DNA of 14,425 nt from an uncultured Coriobacteriaceae bacterium (GCA_900550385.1 URRZ01000055.1:1-14425), one strand, 5' to 3'. Shown: positions 1 through 7,016, counted from the stretch's first letter. Translations and numbers: made by a program. Notes: a model not told the origin generated them from the sequence alone.

Positions 1-6
1 TCAGTT

Positions 7-77
7 CCAGATCGTTGTTTTCGCCCGCTGAGCTGGGCCTATGCCGGAATCTCTCCCACAGAAACCACCGAAGAGCC
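7..77 (+). repeat. 71-bp terminal inverted repeat, left copy
   Basis: Bases 7-77 are the exact reverse complement of bases 14355-14425, with no mismatch over 71 bp. The match stops at 77 on the inner side. On the outer side it stops at 7 only because the window ends at the matching base of the other copy, so the true repeat may be longer. No convincing gene lies in it. It could be a dispersed intergenic repeat, the edge of a mobile element, or a repeat at which a sequence contig was broken. The sequence alone does not decide between these. Confidence 0.9.
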
Positions 78-96
78 GTTTTTCTCATCCCCGCAT

Positions 97-139
97 GCGT
101 GAAAAACTGCGTGAAAAGGGGACAGTCACTTTTCACGCA
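97..139. repeat. REP-like palindromic element, copy 1
   Basis: The core is a perfect inverted repeat: TGCGTGAAAA (108-117) pairs with TTTTCACGCA (130-139) around a 12-base centre that contains GACAGTC. An extra direct half-site, GCGTGAAAAA, sits just outside at 97-106. The element at 5295-5357 has the same plan: outer half-site, inner half-site, GAC-GTC centre, closing half-site. Small repeats of this shape are typical of REP elements mobilised by RAYT-type transposases, but no such transposase is in the window, so the class is an inference. Confidence 0.55.
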
Positions 140-146
140 GCTATGC

Positions 147-180
147 GAGAGGCCCCGTTCGAGCACGAACGGGGCCTCTC
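147..180 (-). terminator. Hairpin downstream of ddh
   Basis: A perfect 14-bp stem (147-160 pairing with 167-180) closes a 6-base loop. It lies 26 bases past the ddh stop codon on the minus strand. There is no run of T residues after it on either strand, so it is a strong transcript-end hairpin rather than a textbook intrinsic terminator. It may act with another factor or protect the 3' end of the ddh message. Confidence 0.6.
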
Positions 181-205
181 GATCTTCCGGGTTTCGCTTA
201 GCGCC

Positions 206-1192
206 TTACAGCAGCGATGCGCGGAGCTCCTCGCCGGAGAGCGGCGACAGGTAGGCCGGCGCGATGTCGAGCACGGTCTTGGCGCCGGTCGCCCCCTCCT
301 GCGAGAGGCGATGGACGGCGCGGGCGTAGGCGACCAGCGCGTTGGCGGTGAACTCGGGGTTGGAGCCCAGCTTCAGCGAGTACTCGATCACGCACTGGTG
401 GTCGCCGGCGGTCTTGCCGCTGCGCAGCACGAAGCCGCCGTGGGGCATCTCGGCGTGGTCGCGGTCGAGCTCCTCCTGGCTGATGAACGTCACCGTGGTG
501 TCGTACTCGTCGAAGTAGTTGGGCATCTCCTTGATCTGGCGCTCCACCTCGGCGGCGTCGGCGCCTTCCTCGAGCACGACGAAGCACTCGCGCGTGTGCT
601 TCTGGCGGGTGGTCAGCTGCGGGTTCTCGCCGGCGCGCACGGCCTCGAGCGCCGCCTCGACCGGAACGGTGTACTGCTTGGCGTCAGCCACGCCCTCGAT
701 GCGGCGGATGGCGTCGGAGTGGCCCTGGCTCACGCCGCGGCCCCAGAACGTGTAGTCGGCGCCCTCGGGCAGGATCACGTTGCCGAACAGGCGCTCAAGC
801 GAGAACAGGCCGGGATCCCAACCGCACGAGATCAGGCCCACATGCCCGCCTTCCTTGGCAGCCGCGTCCACGGCGGCGAAGTGCTGCGGGATGTTGTGGT
901 GGGTGTCGAAGCTGTCCACCACGTTGCAGTGCTTGGCGTAGCGCGGGGTCTGCTCGGGCAGGTCGGTGGCGCTGCCGCCGCACAGGATCAGCACGTCGAT
1001 GCCGTCCGCAGCCCCCGTCTCCAGCTCGTCGGCATGGCGCACCGGCACGCCCTCGGTGGCAATGCCCACCGTGGAAGGATCGCGGCGCGTGAACACCGCC
1101 GCGAGCTCGGTGTCGGGGTTCTGGCGGATCGCCAGCTCCACGCCGCGCCCGATGTTGCCGTATCCAAGGATTCCGATCTTGATGGGTTCCAT
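206..1192 (-). CDS. ddh: meso-diaminopimelate D-dehydrogenase
   Basis: This 328-residue cytoplasmic enzyme should catalyse NADP(H)-dependent interconversion of meso-diaminopimelate and L-tetrahydrodipicolinate plus ammonia, the one-step branch of lysine and cell-wall precursor synthesis. Visible marks are the Rossmann GYGNIG loop (residues 10-15), CGGSATDLPEQ (71-81), CGWDPG (123-128) and FWGRGVSQGHSDAIRRI (149-165). All closely match the Corynebacterium glutamicum enzyme as I recall it, and the length is similar (about 320). The start was chosen because AGGAGG lies 8 bases upstream (plus-strand 1201-1206); the frame stays open upstream to 1435, but that extension is Arg/Gly-rich leader. No other lysine gene is adjacent, so it is a stand-alone copy divergent from the phosphate transporter. 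Identity is secure; the coenzyme is assumed from the family. Confidence 0.94.
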   Translation of the reverse strand: MEPIKIGILGYGNIGRGVELAIRQNPDTELAAVFTRRDPSTVGIATEGVPVRHADELETGAADGIDVLILCGGSATDLPEQTPRYAKHCNVVDSFDTHHNIPQHFAAVDAAAKEGGHVGLISCGWDPGLFSLERLFGNVILPEGADYTFWGRGVSQGHSDAIRRIEGVADAKQYTVPVEAALEAVRAGENPQLTTRQKHTRECFVVLEEGADAAEVERQIKEMPNYFDEYDTTVTFISQEELDRDHAEMPHGGFVLRSGKTAGDHQCVIEYSLKLGSNPEFTANALVAYARAVHRLSQEGATGAKTVLDIAPAYLSPLSGEELRASLL

Positions 1193-1480
1193 TGCCCGTT
1201 CCTCCTCTGTTCGCCTTCCGATCGGGGCGCTTCGCGCCCCTGCGGTTTCCCCGGACGCCCCGCCTTCCCGGCGCGCCCCTTCGGCGGGCCCGTGCGGCGT
1301 TTCTCGCCGCCGCTTCGCCCCGCCTCGCGTTTTGCACCGTAAGTATGGCACGTTTGCCGATGCGCCGGACCTCCGTTCACCGCTCGAACGTGTTTTGTAA
1401 CGGCATGTTAACGTCGAGCGCAGTTCCGCGTCCATCGCGCCGATTCGAGAAACCCCAGTTCACCGGCACCATGATTTCCA

Positions 1481-1510
1481 ATGTAAGGAAATTTGAGCAA
1501 AACCTTACAT
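1481..1510. promoter_or_regulatory. Dyad upstream of the PiT gene, possible operator
   Basis: ATGTAAGG (1481-1488) is repeated in inverted form as CCTTACAT (1503-1510) with a 14-base AT-rich spacer, in an otherwise GC-rich gap. It lies about 140 bases before the transporter start. Perfect 8-base arms and the base-composition contrast suggest a regulator binding site. It does not resemble the usual direct-repeat Pho box, so a phosphate link is only a guess from position. Confidence 0.3.
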
Positions 1511-1608
1511 TCGCTTCCCTCCCAGGGTGCTAGCCTATCCACGGCATTTCCAAGGGAAAGCACGGGATTTTGCGCCCTGGTTCCGGGCAATCGGCCGGCA
1601 GGGTGCGG

Positions 1609-1614
1609 TATAGT
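1609..1614 (+). promoter_or_regulatory. Candidate -10 box for the PiT gene
   Basis: TATAGT lies 34 bases before the ATG and is the best -10-like hexamer in the gap. No good -35 hexamer is found at 16-18 bases upstream, where the sequence is GC-rich, so an activator or a degenerate -35 would be needed. Confidence 0.25.
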
Positions 1615-1648
1615 GGTGGGAACCGAGAACGGAGGTCTTTGGAAGCCT

Positions 1649-2800
1649 ATGGAGATCGCAACCCTCGTCGTCGTGGTGATGGTGATCGTCACCGCATTGA
1701 TCTTCGATTTCACGAACGGGTTCCATGACACGGCGAACGCGATGGCCACGTCCATCGCCACGGGCGCCTTGAAGCCCAAGACCGCGGTGCTCGCCGCCGG
1801 AACGCTGAACCTCATCGGCGCGTTCCTTTCCACGGAGGTCGCCCAGACCATCTCCGGCGGCCTCATCAACGAGCAGCAGGTCGCCATCGGGCCGGAGTTC
1901 ATATTCGCCGGCTTGGTGGGCGCCATCATCTGGAACCTGCTCACCTGGCTGGTGGGCCTGCCCTCCAGCTCGTCGCACGCGCTGTTCGGTGGCTTGGTGG
2001 GCGCCGTCATCGTGGGCGCGGGCGTGCAGGGCGTGAACTTCATGGGCGTGCTCACCAAGATCCTCATCCCCGCGCTGGTGTCGGTGTTCGTCGCCGCGCT
2101 CACAGCGACATTGGCCACCAAGATCATCTTCCTCATAACCAAGGGCATGGACGAGAAGCGCGTCGAGAGCGGCTTCCGCCATGGCCAGACCATCACCGCG
2201 TGCCTGGTGGCGCTCTCCCACGGCACCAACGACGCGCAGAAGACCATGGGCATCATCACGCTGACCCTGGTGACGGCGGGCATCCAGCCTTCCGGCAGCG
2301 GCCCCGAGCTGTGGGTCGTGGCGGTGTGCGGCTTCGCCATCGCGCTGGGCACCTACATGGGCGGCTGGCGCGTCATCCGCACGCTGGGCAAGGGCCTCAC
2401 CGAGATCAGCACCCCGCAGGGCTTCGCCGCCGAGGCCAGCTCGGCGACCACCATCCTGGTGTCCTCGCACCTGGGCTTCGCGCTTTCCACCACCCAGGTG
2501 TGCTCCGGCTCCATCATCGGATCGGGCTTGGGCAAGGGCACGCCGGTCAACTGGAGCGTGGCGGGCCGCATGGTCATCGCCTGGCTGGTGACGTTCCCCG
2601 CCGCCAGCATCGTGGGCGGCCTCGCCTGCGCCGTGGCGAAGGTGGGCATGTGGGGCACCATCGTCGTGGCGGTGCTCGCCATCCTCGTCGCCCTCGTCAT
2701 CATCCGCATGTCGCACCGCAACCCGGTCAATTCCATGAACGTCAACGAGCGCTCGGACGTGAAGATCAACGCCGACGCGACCGCTGCGCAGGCAGCCTAA
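1649..2800 (+). CDS. Inorganic phosphate transporter, PiT family
   Basis: This 383-residue polytopic membrane protein should move phosphate, probably with a metal cation, driven by proton or sodium symport. Both halves of the PiT inverted repeat are visible. The N-terminal signature is DFTNGFHDTANAMATSIATG (20-39) and the C-terminal one is SHGTNDAQKTMGI (190-202). GLPSSSSHALFGGLVGA (103-119) and its partner around SSHLGFALSTTQVCSGSIIG (272-291) are also typical. Most of the rest is hydrophobic helix. The ATG at 1649 was chosen because it begins directly before the first helix; GGAGGT at 1631-1636 is rather far upstream (12 bases), and GGAAG is nearer. The frame is open back to 1493, but those residues are not PiT-like. 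The next gene, 18 bases downstream, is a small membrane protein rather than the PhoU-like regulator that often accompanies PiT. Confidence 0.92.
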   Translation: MEIATLVVVVMVIVTALIFDFTNGFHDTANAMATSIATGALKPKTAVLAAGTLNLIGAFLSTEVAQTISGGLINEQQVAIGPEFIFAGLVGAIIWNLLTWLVGLPSSSSHALFGGLVGAVIVGAGVQGVNFMGVLTKILIPALVSVFVAALTATLATKIIFLITKGMDEKRVESGFRHGQTITACLVALSHGTNDAQKTMGIITLTLVTAGIQPSGSGPELWVVAVCGFAIALGTYMGGWRVIRTLGKGLTEISTPQGFAAEASSATTILVSSHLGFALSTTQVCSGSIIGSGLGKGTPVNWSVAGRMVIAWLVTFPAASIVGGLACAVAKVGMWGTIVVAVLAILVALVIIRMSHRNPVNSMNVNERSDVKINADATAAQAA

Positions 2801-2818
2801 AGGACAGGAGGGTAGATC

Positions 2819-3055
2819 ATGATCGTCATCGAGCAGGAGATAATGAGCTTCCTCACCGTTTTGGTCGTCGCCGTGGTCGTGGCGGGCGGCATCAGCACCC
2901 TGTACGCCCTGGGCATCCGCCTCTGGGCGGCGGGCTTGGTGGAAACCGACTCGGGCACGCACATGCTGCCGCGCCTGGGCTCCATCATCTGCTTCGCGGC
3001 ATGCGTGGCCATCGTGCTGTTCGCGCTCTGGCTGATGATACCGCTGTTCCACTAG
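2819..3055 (+). CDS. Small two-helix membrane protein following PiT
   Basis: I do not recognise this 78-residue protein. It has two clear hydrophobic helices (about residues 10-32 and 52-74) joined by a short loop containing ETDSGTHMLPRLG, and ends in a hydrophobic tail. The ATG follows a strong AGGAGG with normal spacing, which supports real translation; a second ATG at 2843 would still keep both helices. It starts 18 bases after the PiT stop and is followed by a terminator, so it is very probably co-transcribed with the transporter. It could be a partner or modulator of the phosphate carrier, but nothing in the sequence shows this beyond linkage. Confidence 0.75.
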   Translation: MIVIEQEIMSFLTVLVVAVVVAGGISTLYALGIRLWAAGLVETDSGTHMLPRLGSIICFAACVAIVLFALWLMIPLFH

Positions 3056-3065
3056 GCTCCAGCTG

Positions 3066-3085
3066 CGGGCTCCTTCGGGAGCCCG
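3066..3085 (+). terminator. Terminator after the PiT unit
   Basis: An 8-bp perfect stem (3066-3073 pairing with 3078-3085) closes a TTCG tetraloop and is followed by TTTCC. It lies 10 bases after the stop of the small membrane protein. The T run is short, so termination may be partial and the stress-protein gene downstream may receive some read-through. Confidence 0.65.
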
Positions 3086-3135
3086 TTTCCGTCTCACCCC
3101 CATCGATCACCGGATTTGGAAGAAGGTAGGAAGCT

Positions 3136-3990
3136 ATGACGCGCATTCTCGTAGGCATCGACGGCACGGAACGCGGGAACAAGGCGCTTGCCTGGGGCGC
3201 CCGCTACGGGCATCGCGAGGGGGCGACCCTCACGCTGGCGGCGGTGGTCGATCCCGCCATCGCCCGCATGTACGGCGCCGCCAAGGAGAGCACGGACGCC
3301 TCGATCGAGCACGTCCTGAACGCGGCGAAGGAGTCCGTCCTCGCGAAGTACCCGGATGCGAAGATCGAGACGAAGCTGCTGACGGGCAAGGTCATCGACT
3401 GCCTGGTGGAGGAATCGGCCAACCACGACCTGATCGTGATGGGGTCGCACCACGGCGCGTCGGTGGGCGAGACCGTCGGCGGCGCGAAGGGCCTGCGCGT
3501 GTCGGTCTCCGTCGACATCCCCACGGTGGTGGTCCCCTGCGACTGGGACTTCCACAACAAGAACCACCGCATCGTCGCGGGGGTCGGCCCCGACGAATCC
3601 AGCAACAGCGCCGTGATGTTCGCCGTGCGCGAGGCGCTGGCCGACGGGGAGCAGCTCGACCTCGTGTCCGGCTGGGGGCTGCCCGCTCTGCTGACCAAGC
3701 CCGCCGAGGCGATGGGCGGCGGCATCGGGCCCGTCGGCGAGCAGTTCCAGCAGAACCTCGACCAGCTTGCCGCCGAGCTGAAGGAGGCCAACCCCGAGCT
3801 CGACGTCGTGGCGCACGCGGTGGAGGGATCGTCCCCCACGCGCGCCATCCTGGAGTACGCCCGGGACAGCAAGCTGTTGGTGCTGGGCACCCATTCCCGC
3901 TCCGCGCTCGGGCGCACGCTGTTCGGCTCGGTCACGCACAGCGTGCTTCTGAACCTGTGCGTCCCGACGGTGATCGTGCCGAAGAGCTAG
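3136..3990 (+). CDS. Universal stress protein, tandem UspA domains
   Basis: This 284-residue cytoplasmic protein has two UspA-type alpha/beta domains in tandem. Domain 1 starts with ILVGIDGTERGNKALAWGAR (4-23) and ends near IPTVVVPCD. Domain 2 starts with RIVAGVGPDESSNSAVMFAV and ends with VPTVIVPKS. Usp proteins bind nucleotides or act as stress adaptors. The glycine loop here is GSHHGAS in domain 1 and GTHSRSALGRTLFGS in domain 2, so the glycine usual at the fourth position is His or Ser, while the closing GS is kept in domain 2. ATP binding is therefore uncertain. An AGAAGG/AGGAAG purine tract precedes the ATG. It sits between two hairpins and may be its own unit. Target and role are unknown. 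Confidence 0.88.
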   Translation: MTRILVGIDGTERGNKALAWGARYGHREGATLTLAAVVDPAIARMYGAAKESTDASIEHVLNAAKESVLAKYPDAKIETKLLTGKVIDCLVEESANHDLIVMGSHHGASVGETVGGAKGLRVSVSVDIPTVVVPCDWDFHNKNHRIVAGVGPDESSNSAVMFAVREALADGEQLDLVSGWGLPALLTKPAEAMGGGIGPVGEQFQQNLDQLAAELKEANPELDVVAHAVEGSSPTRAILEYARDSKLLVLGTHSRSALGRTLFGSVTHSVLLNLCVPTVIVPKS

Positions 3991-4057
3991 CGCCTGCTAA
4001 GGCCGTCCTCGCCGGCGCCGCATCCGGGGTTTTCCGCAAACGGCGGATTGAATATGT

Positions 4058-4093
4058 AGCCTGCCTTGAACCCTACCGGGTTCGAGGCAGGCT
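4058..4093 (+). terminator. Strong hairpin after the universal stress gene
   Basis: A 16-bp stem (4058-4073 pairing with 4078-4093, with one G-T wobble) closes a TACC loop and is followed by TTCC. It lies 67 bases past the stress-protein stop. It is a likely transcript end; the short T run and the AT-rich stretch directly after it could serve both termination and the next promoter. Confidence 0.65.
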
Positions 4094-4097
4094 TTCC

Positions 4098-4103
4098 TAT
4101 AAT
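4098..4103 (+). promoter_or_regulatory. Candidate -10 box for the M50 protease gene
   Basis: A perfect TATAAT lies 74 bases before the ATG of the protease gene and only 4 bases after the preceding hairpin stem. Any -35 element would fall inside the hairpin (around 4075-4080), and no good match is seen there. The following leader (4104-4177) is GC-rich and can fold on itself around 4116-4144. Confidence 0.4.
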
Positions 4104-4177
4104 GCAGTGAGGAAAGCCCGCCGGCGCGTCATGCGCGGCGCGGGCGTTCGGATCGGGAAACGGGAAGGCTTCGGTGC

Positions 4178-5287
4178 ATGGACATCCTGCTGATGATAGT
4201 GGCCGCCACCATCGTGCTGGGCGTGCTCGTGTTCATCCACGAGGGCGGGCATTTCCTAGCGGCGCGGGCGTTCGGCGTGCGCGTCACGGAGTTCATGCTG
4301 GGCATGCCCGGCCCGAACATCGGGTTCAAGGTGGGCGACACGAAGTTCGGCGTCACTCCTTTCCTGCTGGGCGGCTACGCGCGCGTCTGCGGCATGGAGC
4401 CCGGCCCCATGAGCCCGCATCTGCAGCCGGTGCTGGCGTCACTGCATCGGCGCGGGACGGCGCTCATGGAGGACGTCGCGGTGGAATGCGGCATCTCCGA
4501 CGACGAGGCGTACGAGGCGCTGGAGGAGCTGGTCGAGTGGGGAAGCGCCGTGGCGCCTTCCAAGAAGGACCGCTTCAACACCTACCGCGCGCCCGAGTGC
4601 AAGCCGACCAAGCGGCAGGTCCGCCGGGCGGCGCAGGCCGGCTTGCCCGAGCCGGCTTCCTGCGCCTTGGGAGAGGCGCGGCCCGTGCCCGATGCCCAGG
4701 AGCTGTTCGACGCCGAATACCGCCGGCAGTACCGCAGCCTCCCGTTCTGGAAGCGCTCGGTGATCCTGGTCGCCGGCGTTTCGGTGAACCTGCTTTTCGC
4801 CATCGTCGCGTTCGTCATCGTGTTCACGTTCATCGGGACCGACGTCCAATACGTCGACACGGGCGAGATCGTCCATGTGACGTTGGATCCGCTCCAGGCC
4901 ATCCAGGTCGGCTTCCTGTACATCGGGGCGGTGATCCAAGCGGTGGCGGGGCTGTTCAACCCGGCGACCGTCGCCCAGACGGTGGAGGGGTCCACCTCCA
5001 TCGTCGGCATCGCCGTGATGTCCGGGAGCGCCCTGCAGGCGGGGCTTAGCGAGTTCCTGCTGTTCATGGCGATGATATCCACGTCGCTGGGCATCATGAA
5101 CCTGCTGCCGATCCCCCCGCTCGACGGCGGGCGGTTCGTGGTGGAGGTGTTCCAGAAGCTCTCGCGCAAGACGGTGTCGCTGCGCGTGATGAACACGCTG
5201 TCGCTGGTGGGCGTCGCCTTGTTCCTGTGCCTGTTCGCCGTGATGCTCAACCAGGACGTCCAACGCTTCATCTTCGGCAACTGGTGA
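4178..5287 (+). CDS. M50 site-2-type membrane metalloprotease with inserted domain
   Basis: This 369-residue integral membrane protein has the family zinc site: HEGGH (21-25) in the first helix and NLLPIPPLDGGR (308-319) in a late helix, both with the metal ligands intact. GGYARVCGMEPG (65-76) and SLPFWKRSVILVAGVSVNLLFA (187-208) match the framework around the second helix of RseP/SpoIVFB relatives. Two departures stand out. A segment of roughly 95 residues (about 80-180) replaces the usual short loop, and its centre (93-127) reads like a winged-helix. There is also no recognisable PDZ domain between helices 2 and 3, where RseP has one. Such proteases cut membrane-bound anti-sigma factors or similar regulators inside the bilayer; the substrate here is unknown. 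The start ATG follows GGGAAGG by about 10 bases. No neighbouring gene suggests the target. Confidence 0.88.
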   Translation: MDILLMIVAATIVLGVLVFIHEGGHFLAARAFGVRVTEFMLGMPGPNIGFKVGDTKFGVTPFLLGGYARVCGMEPGPMSPHLQPVLASLHRRGTALMEDVAVECGISDDEAYEALEELVEWGSAVAPSKKDRFNTYRAPECKPTKRQVRRAAQAGLPEPASCALGEARPVPDAQELFDAEYRRQYRSLPFWKRSVILVAGVSVNLLFAIVAFVIVFTFIGTDVQYVDTGEIVHVTLDPLQAIQVGFLYIGAVIQAVAGLFNPATVAQTVEGSTSIVGIAVMSGSALQAGLSEFLLFMAMISTSLGIMNLLPIPPLDGGRFVVEVFQKLSRKTVSLRVMNTLSLVGVALFLCLFAVMLNQDVQRFIFGNW

Positions 5288-5294
5288 TGCGCGC

Positions 5295-5357
5295 GTGAAA
5301 AAAGCAGTCTCTATTTTGCGTTAGCTCAATGTGAAAAAGCGACCGTCCCTTTTTCAC
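5295..5357. repeat. REP-like palindromic element, copy 2
   Basis: The core pairs GTGAAAAAG (5331-5339) with CTTTTTCAC (5349-5357) around CGACCGTCC. A further half-site, GTGAAAAAAG, lies upstream at 5295-5304 in the same direction as the inner one. The GTGAAAA arms and GAC-GTC centre are shared with the element at 97-139, but the outer spacer is longer here. It starts 8 bases after the protease stop, a typical place for a REP-type element, where it may also act as a transcript-end hairpin. Confidence 0.55.
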
Positions 5358-5506
5358 GCGCTCGATTCCTTGCCGCATATCTTTCTCCCCAATTGCGTAG
5401 AGGTGCGGGAGGTGCAGGCGGTTTCGAGGCCGCTACGCGAACTCCCGTGATCGTTCGAAAGACGGAGGCTTGAGCCGCTGTCTTTTTTCGTGCGCAGTCA
5501 AAATGC

Positions 5507-5528
5507 GGACAAATCAAGCCCTTTGACC
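5507..5528. promoter_or_regulatory. Candidate TetR operator in the MFS leader
   Basis: This 22-bp site has GGnCAAA at one end and TTTGnCC at the other, with 6 of 11 position pairs complementary. It is identical at 13 of 22 positions to the dyad at 9108-9129, with matching outer arms. It lies 219 bases before the transporter ATG, which is far unless the message has a long leader. Assignment to the TetR regulator is an inference from shared form and location. Confidence 0.35.
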
Positions 5529-5687
5529 CTCCCGTTCTACCCGTTTCTGGCAGATGCTAGCCAATAAGGAGATCGGGACGTGCGACGGCTTCCCGGCAGC
5601 GGTTCCCTCTTTGCACCTGCGGTTGCGATGCTGTAGCGCGTGCCGATCGCTTGAATCTCGACTCTTCCGCACGAAGGGGAGGAGGTG

Positions 5688-5699
5688 CGATTCGAATCG
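5688..5699. promoter_or_regulatory. 12-bp perfect palindrome upstream of the MFS gene
   Basis: CGATTCGAATCG reads the same on both strands and ends 48 bases before the transporter ATG, close to where a promoter or operator would be expected. It does not match the two 22-bp dyads, so if it is a binding site it belongs to another regulator. Short palindromes also arise by chance. Confidence 0.22.
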
Positions 5700-5747
5700 T
5701 GCGTTCTTTGTCTGCATCGAACTAAGGGAAATAAGGGGTGAGCAGGA

Positions 5748-7016
5748 ATGTCAGAGCAAGTGAAGGAAAACCGCTATGCGTATGTGATCGCCGTCGCATG
5801 CTGCTTGGTCGTGTTCGGCGGCGCGGGCATCGTGTTCAACACGGCGAGCGTGTTCTACGCTGTGGTCGCCGATGCGTTCGGCGTCGGTTTGGGTTCGTTC
5901 TCCATCTATATGACCATCGTATGCTTGGTCATGTCGTTCTCCTTGCCGGTTATGGGCAGGCTTGCATCGAAGATGGACATTCGTAAATTCGTTGCGATGT
6001 GCGGCATCTGCATCGGCATCTCGTTCGCGTTGTTCGCCATCGCGCCCAACGTGTACGTGATCTACGGTGCGGCTATTCTTCAGGGTTTCGGCGCTGCCGG
6101 TCCGATGTACGTCATCGTCCCGACGATGATCAACCGCTGGTTCGTCAAGAAGGCCGGCTTCTTCATCGGTTTGGCGATGGCGTTCACGGGCCTTGCCGCC
6201 GTCATCCTCATGCCGATCGTATCCGCCGTCATCGAGGCTGCCGGTTGGCGTGCCGCTTACTGGGTTGAGGCGGGCATCTCCTTGGCCTGCACGCTGATCC
6301 CCGCGCTCTTCATGTTCAAGAACGATCCTGCCGACATCGGCCTGAAGCCTTACGGTTACGAGAAGGCCCAGGCGGATGCTACTGGCGCCGAACCCGCCCC
6401 TGCCTCCGCAGGCGTGACGCTCAAGCGTGCCATGAAGAGCCCGGCGTTCTACCTGATGTGCATCCTCGCAGGTTCCAGCTCCTTCTACACCTGCGTCAAC
6501 TTCTACTGGACCGCTTATGCCACCCAGCTGGGCTACGGCCTGTTCGTGTCCTCCGTCATCGGCTCGATCGCCATGTACGGCCAGATCCTCGGCAAGCTTG
6601 GCCTAGGCGCCATCAGCGACAAGTGGTTCAAAGCTTCCATCGTGCTGTCCTACGTGTTCGGCATCATCGGCGTGTCCGGCGCGCTGCTGCTCGGCGGTTC
6701 GGCGGGTACCGTGATGATCCTCGTGTTCATCTTCCTGTACGGCATGACCCATGCTGCGAACGCAGTGGAGACCCCCATCATCGCCCGCAACGTGTTCGGC
6801 AACGGCAAGGACTACGCGAGCATCTACTCGAACATCATGTCCGTCGGTTCGTTCTGCTCTGCCGTCGGCTCCACGCTGTTCGGCTTCATCATCGACTGGA
6901 CGGGCGGCTACGAGACGGTGTTCATCATCGGCATCGTCCTGTGCGTGCTCTGCCTCGTATGCGGCTTCGCCGCCGTGGCGAATGGCAAGAAGCTCCCGCG
7001 CGAAGTGGATGCGTAG
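5748..7016 (+). CDS. MFS transporter, OFA/MCT-like
   Basis: This 422-residue protein has the 12 hydrophobic helices of the major facilitator superfamily, split 6+6 by a hydrophilic loop at about 200-228. Motif A-like loops are GRLASKMDIRKF (70-81) after helix 2 and GKLGLGAISDKWF (282-294) in the second half. NDPADIGLKPYG (192-203) at the end of the first half is typical of the oxalate/formate antiporter and monocarboxylate group. It probably takes up, or exchanges, the organic acid that the downstream CoA enzymes handle; the substrate cannot be read from the sequence. AAGGGG lies 9 bases before the ATG. Dehydrogenase 1 starts 32 bases after the stop, so the two form one unit. Confidence 0.88.
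   Translation: MSEQVKENRYAYVIAVACCLVVFGGAGIVFNTASVFYAVVADAFGVGLGSFSIYMTIVCLVMSFSLPVMGRLASKMDIRKFVAMCGICIGISFALFAIAPNVYVIYGAAILQGFGAAGPMYVIVPTMINRWFVKKAGFFIGLAMAFTGLAAVILMPIVSAVIEAAGWRAAYWVEAGISLACTLIPALFMFKNDPADIGLKPYGYEKAQADATGAEPAPASAGVTLKRAMKSPAFYLMCILAGSSSFYTCVNFYWTAYATQLGYGLFVSSVIGSIAMYGQILGKLGLGAISDKWFKASIVLSYVFGIIGVSGALLLGGSAGTVMILVFIFLYGMTHAANAVETPIIARNVFGNGKDYASIYSNIMSVGSFCSAVGSTLFGFIIDWTGGYETVFIIGIVLCVLCLVCGFAAVANGKKLPREVDA

Larger units (their letters stand above)
1193..1648. other. Divergent ddh / PiT intergenic region
   Basis: This 456-base gap holds no convincing gene. The ddh side (1193-1330) is a very GC-rich leader with small hairpins: a 7-bp stem at 1224-1240 with a TTC loop and a 6-bp stem at 1294-1310. 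Further left to right are a dyad with 7-bp arms (1381-1387 and 1414-1420) and a second with 8-bp arms (1481-1488 and 1503-1510). A possible -10 hexamer for the transporter lies at 1609-1614. The leader does not look like a lysine riboswitch to me. No confident -35/-10 pair was found for ddh. Confidence 0.5.
5288..5747. other. Intergenic region before the acyl-CoA locus
   Basis: No convincing gene lies in these 460 bases. From left to right they hold a REP-like palindromic element (5295-5357), a 22-bp imperfect dyad that resembles one in front of the ligase gene (5507-5528), and a perfect 12-bp palindrome (5688-5699). The ribosome binding site of the transporter gene is at 5733-5738. The first part is a boundary between the housekeeping block and the acyl-CoA locus. 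I could not pick a confident -35/-10 pair. Confidence 0.5.

Noticed and set aside
41..1342. A 433-codon plus-strand open frame over ddh
   Set aside because: It is antisense to a well-supported enzyme, has low-complexity Val/Ala/Gly/His composition, and has no plausible ribosome site.
1193..1435. Upstream extension of ddh by 81 codons
   Set aside because: The extra residues are Arg/Gly-rich, and the ATG at 1192 has a near-perfect AGGAGG with ideal spacing directly before the Rossmann strand.
1535..3103. A 522-codon minus-strand frame over the PiT gene
   Set aside because: The translation is Asp/His/Ala/Arg-rich low complexity opposite a clear membrane transporter, so it is a shadow.
5554..5763. 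A 69-codon plus-strand frame before the MFS gene
   Set aside because: It overlaps the ribosome site and start of the MFS gene, has an odd Cys/Arg-rich composition, and shows no homology that I recognise.
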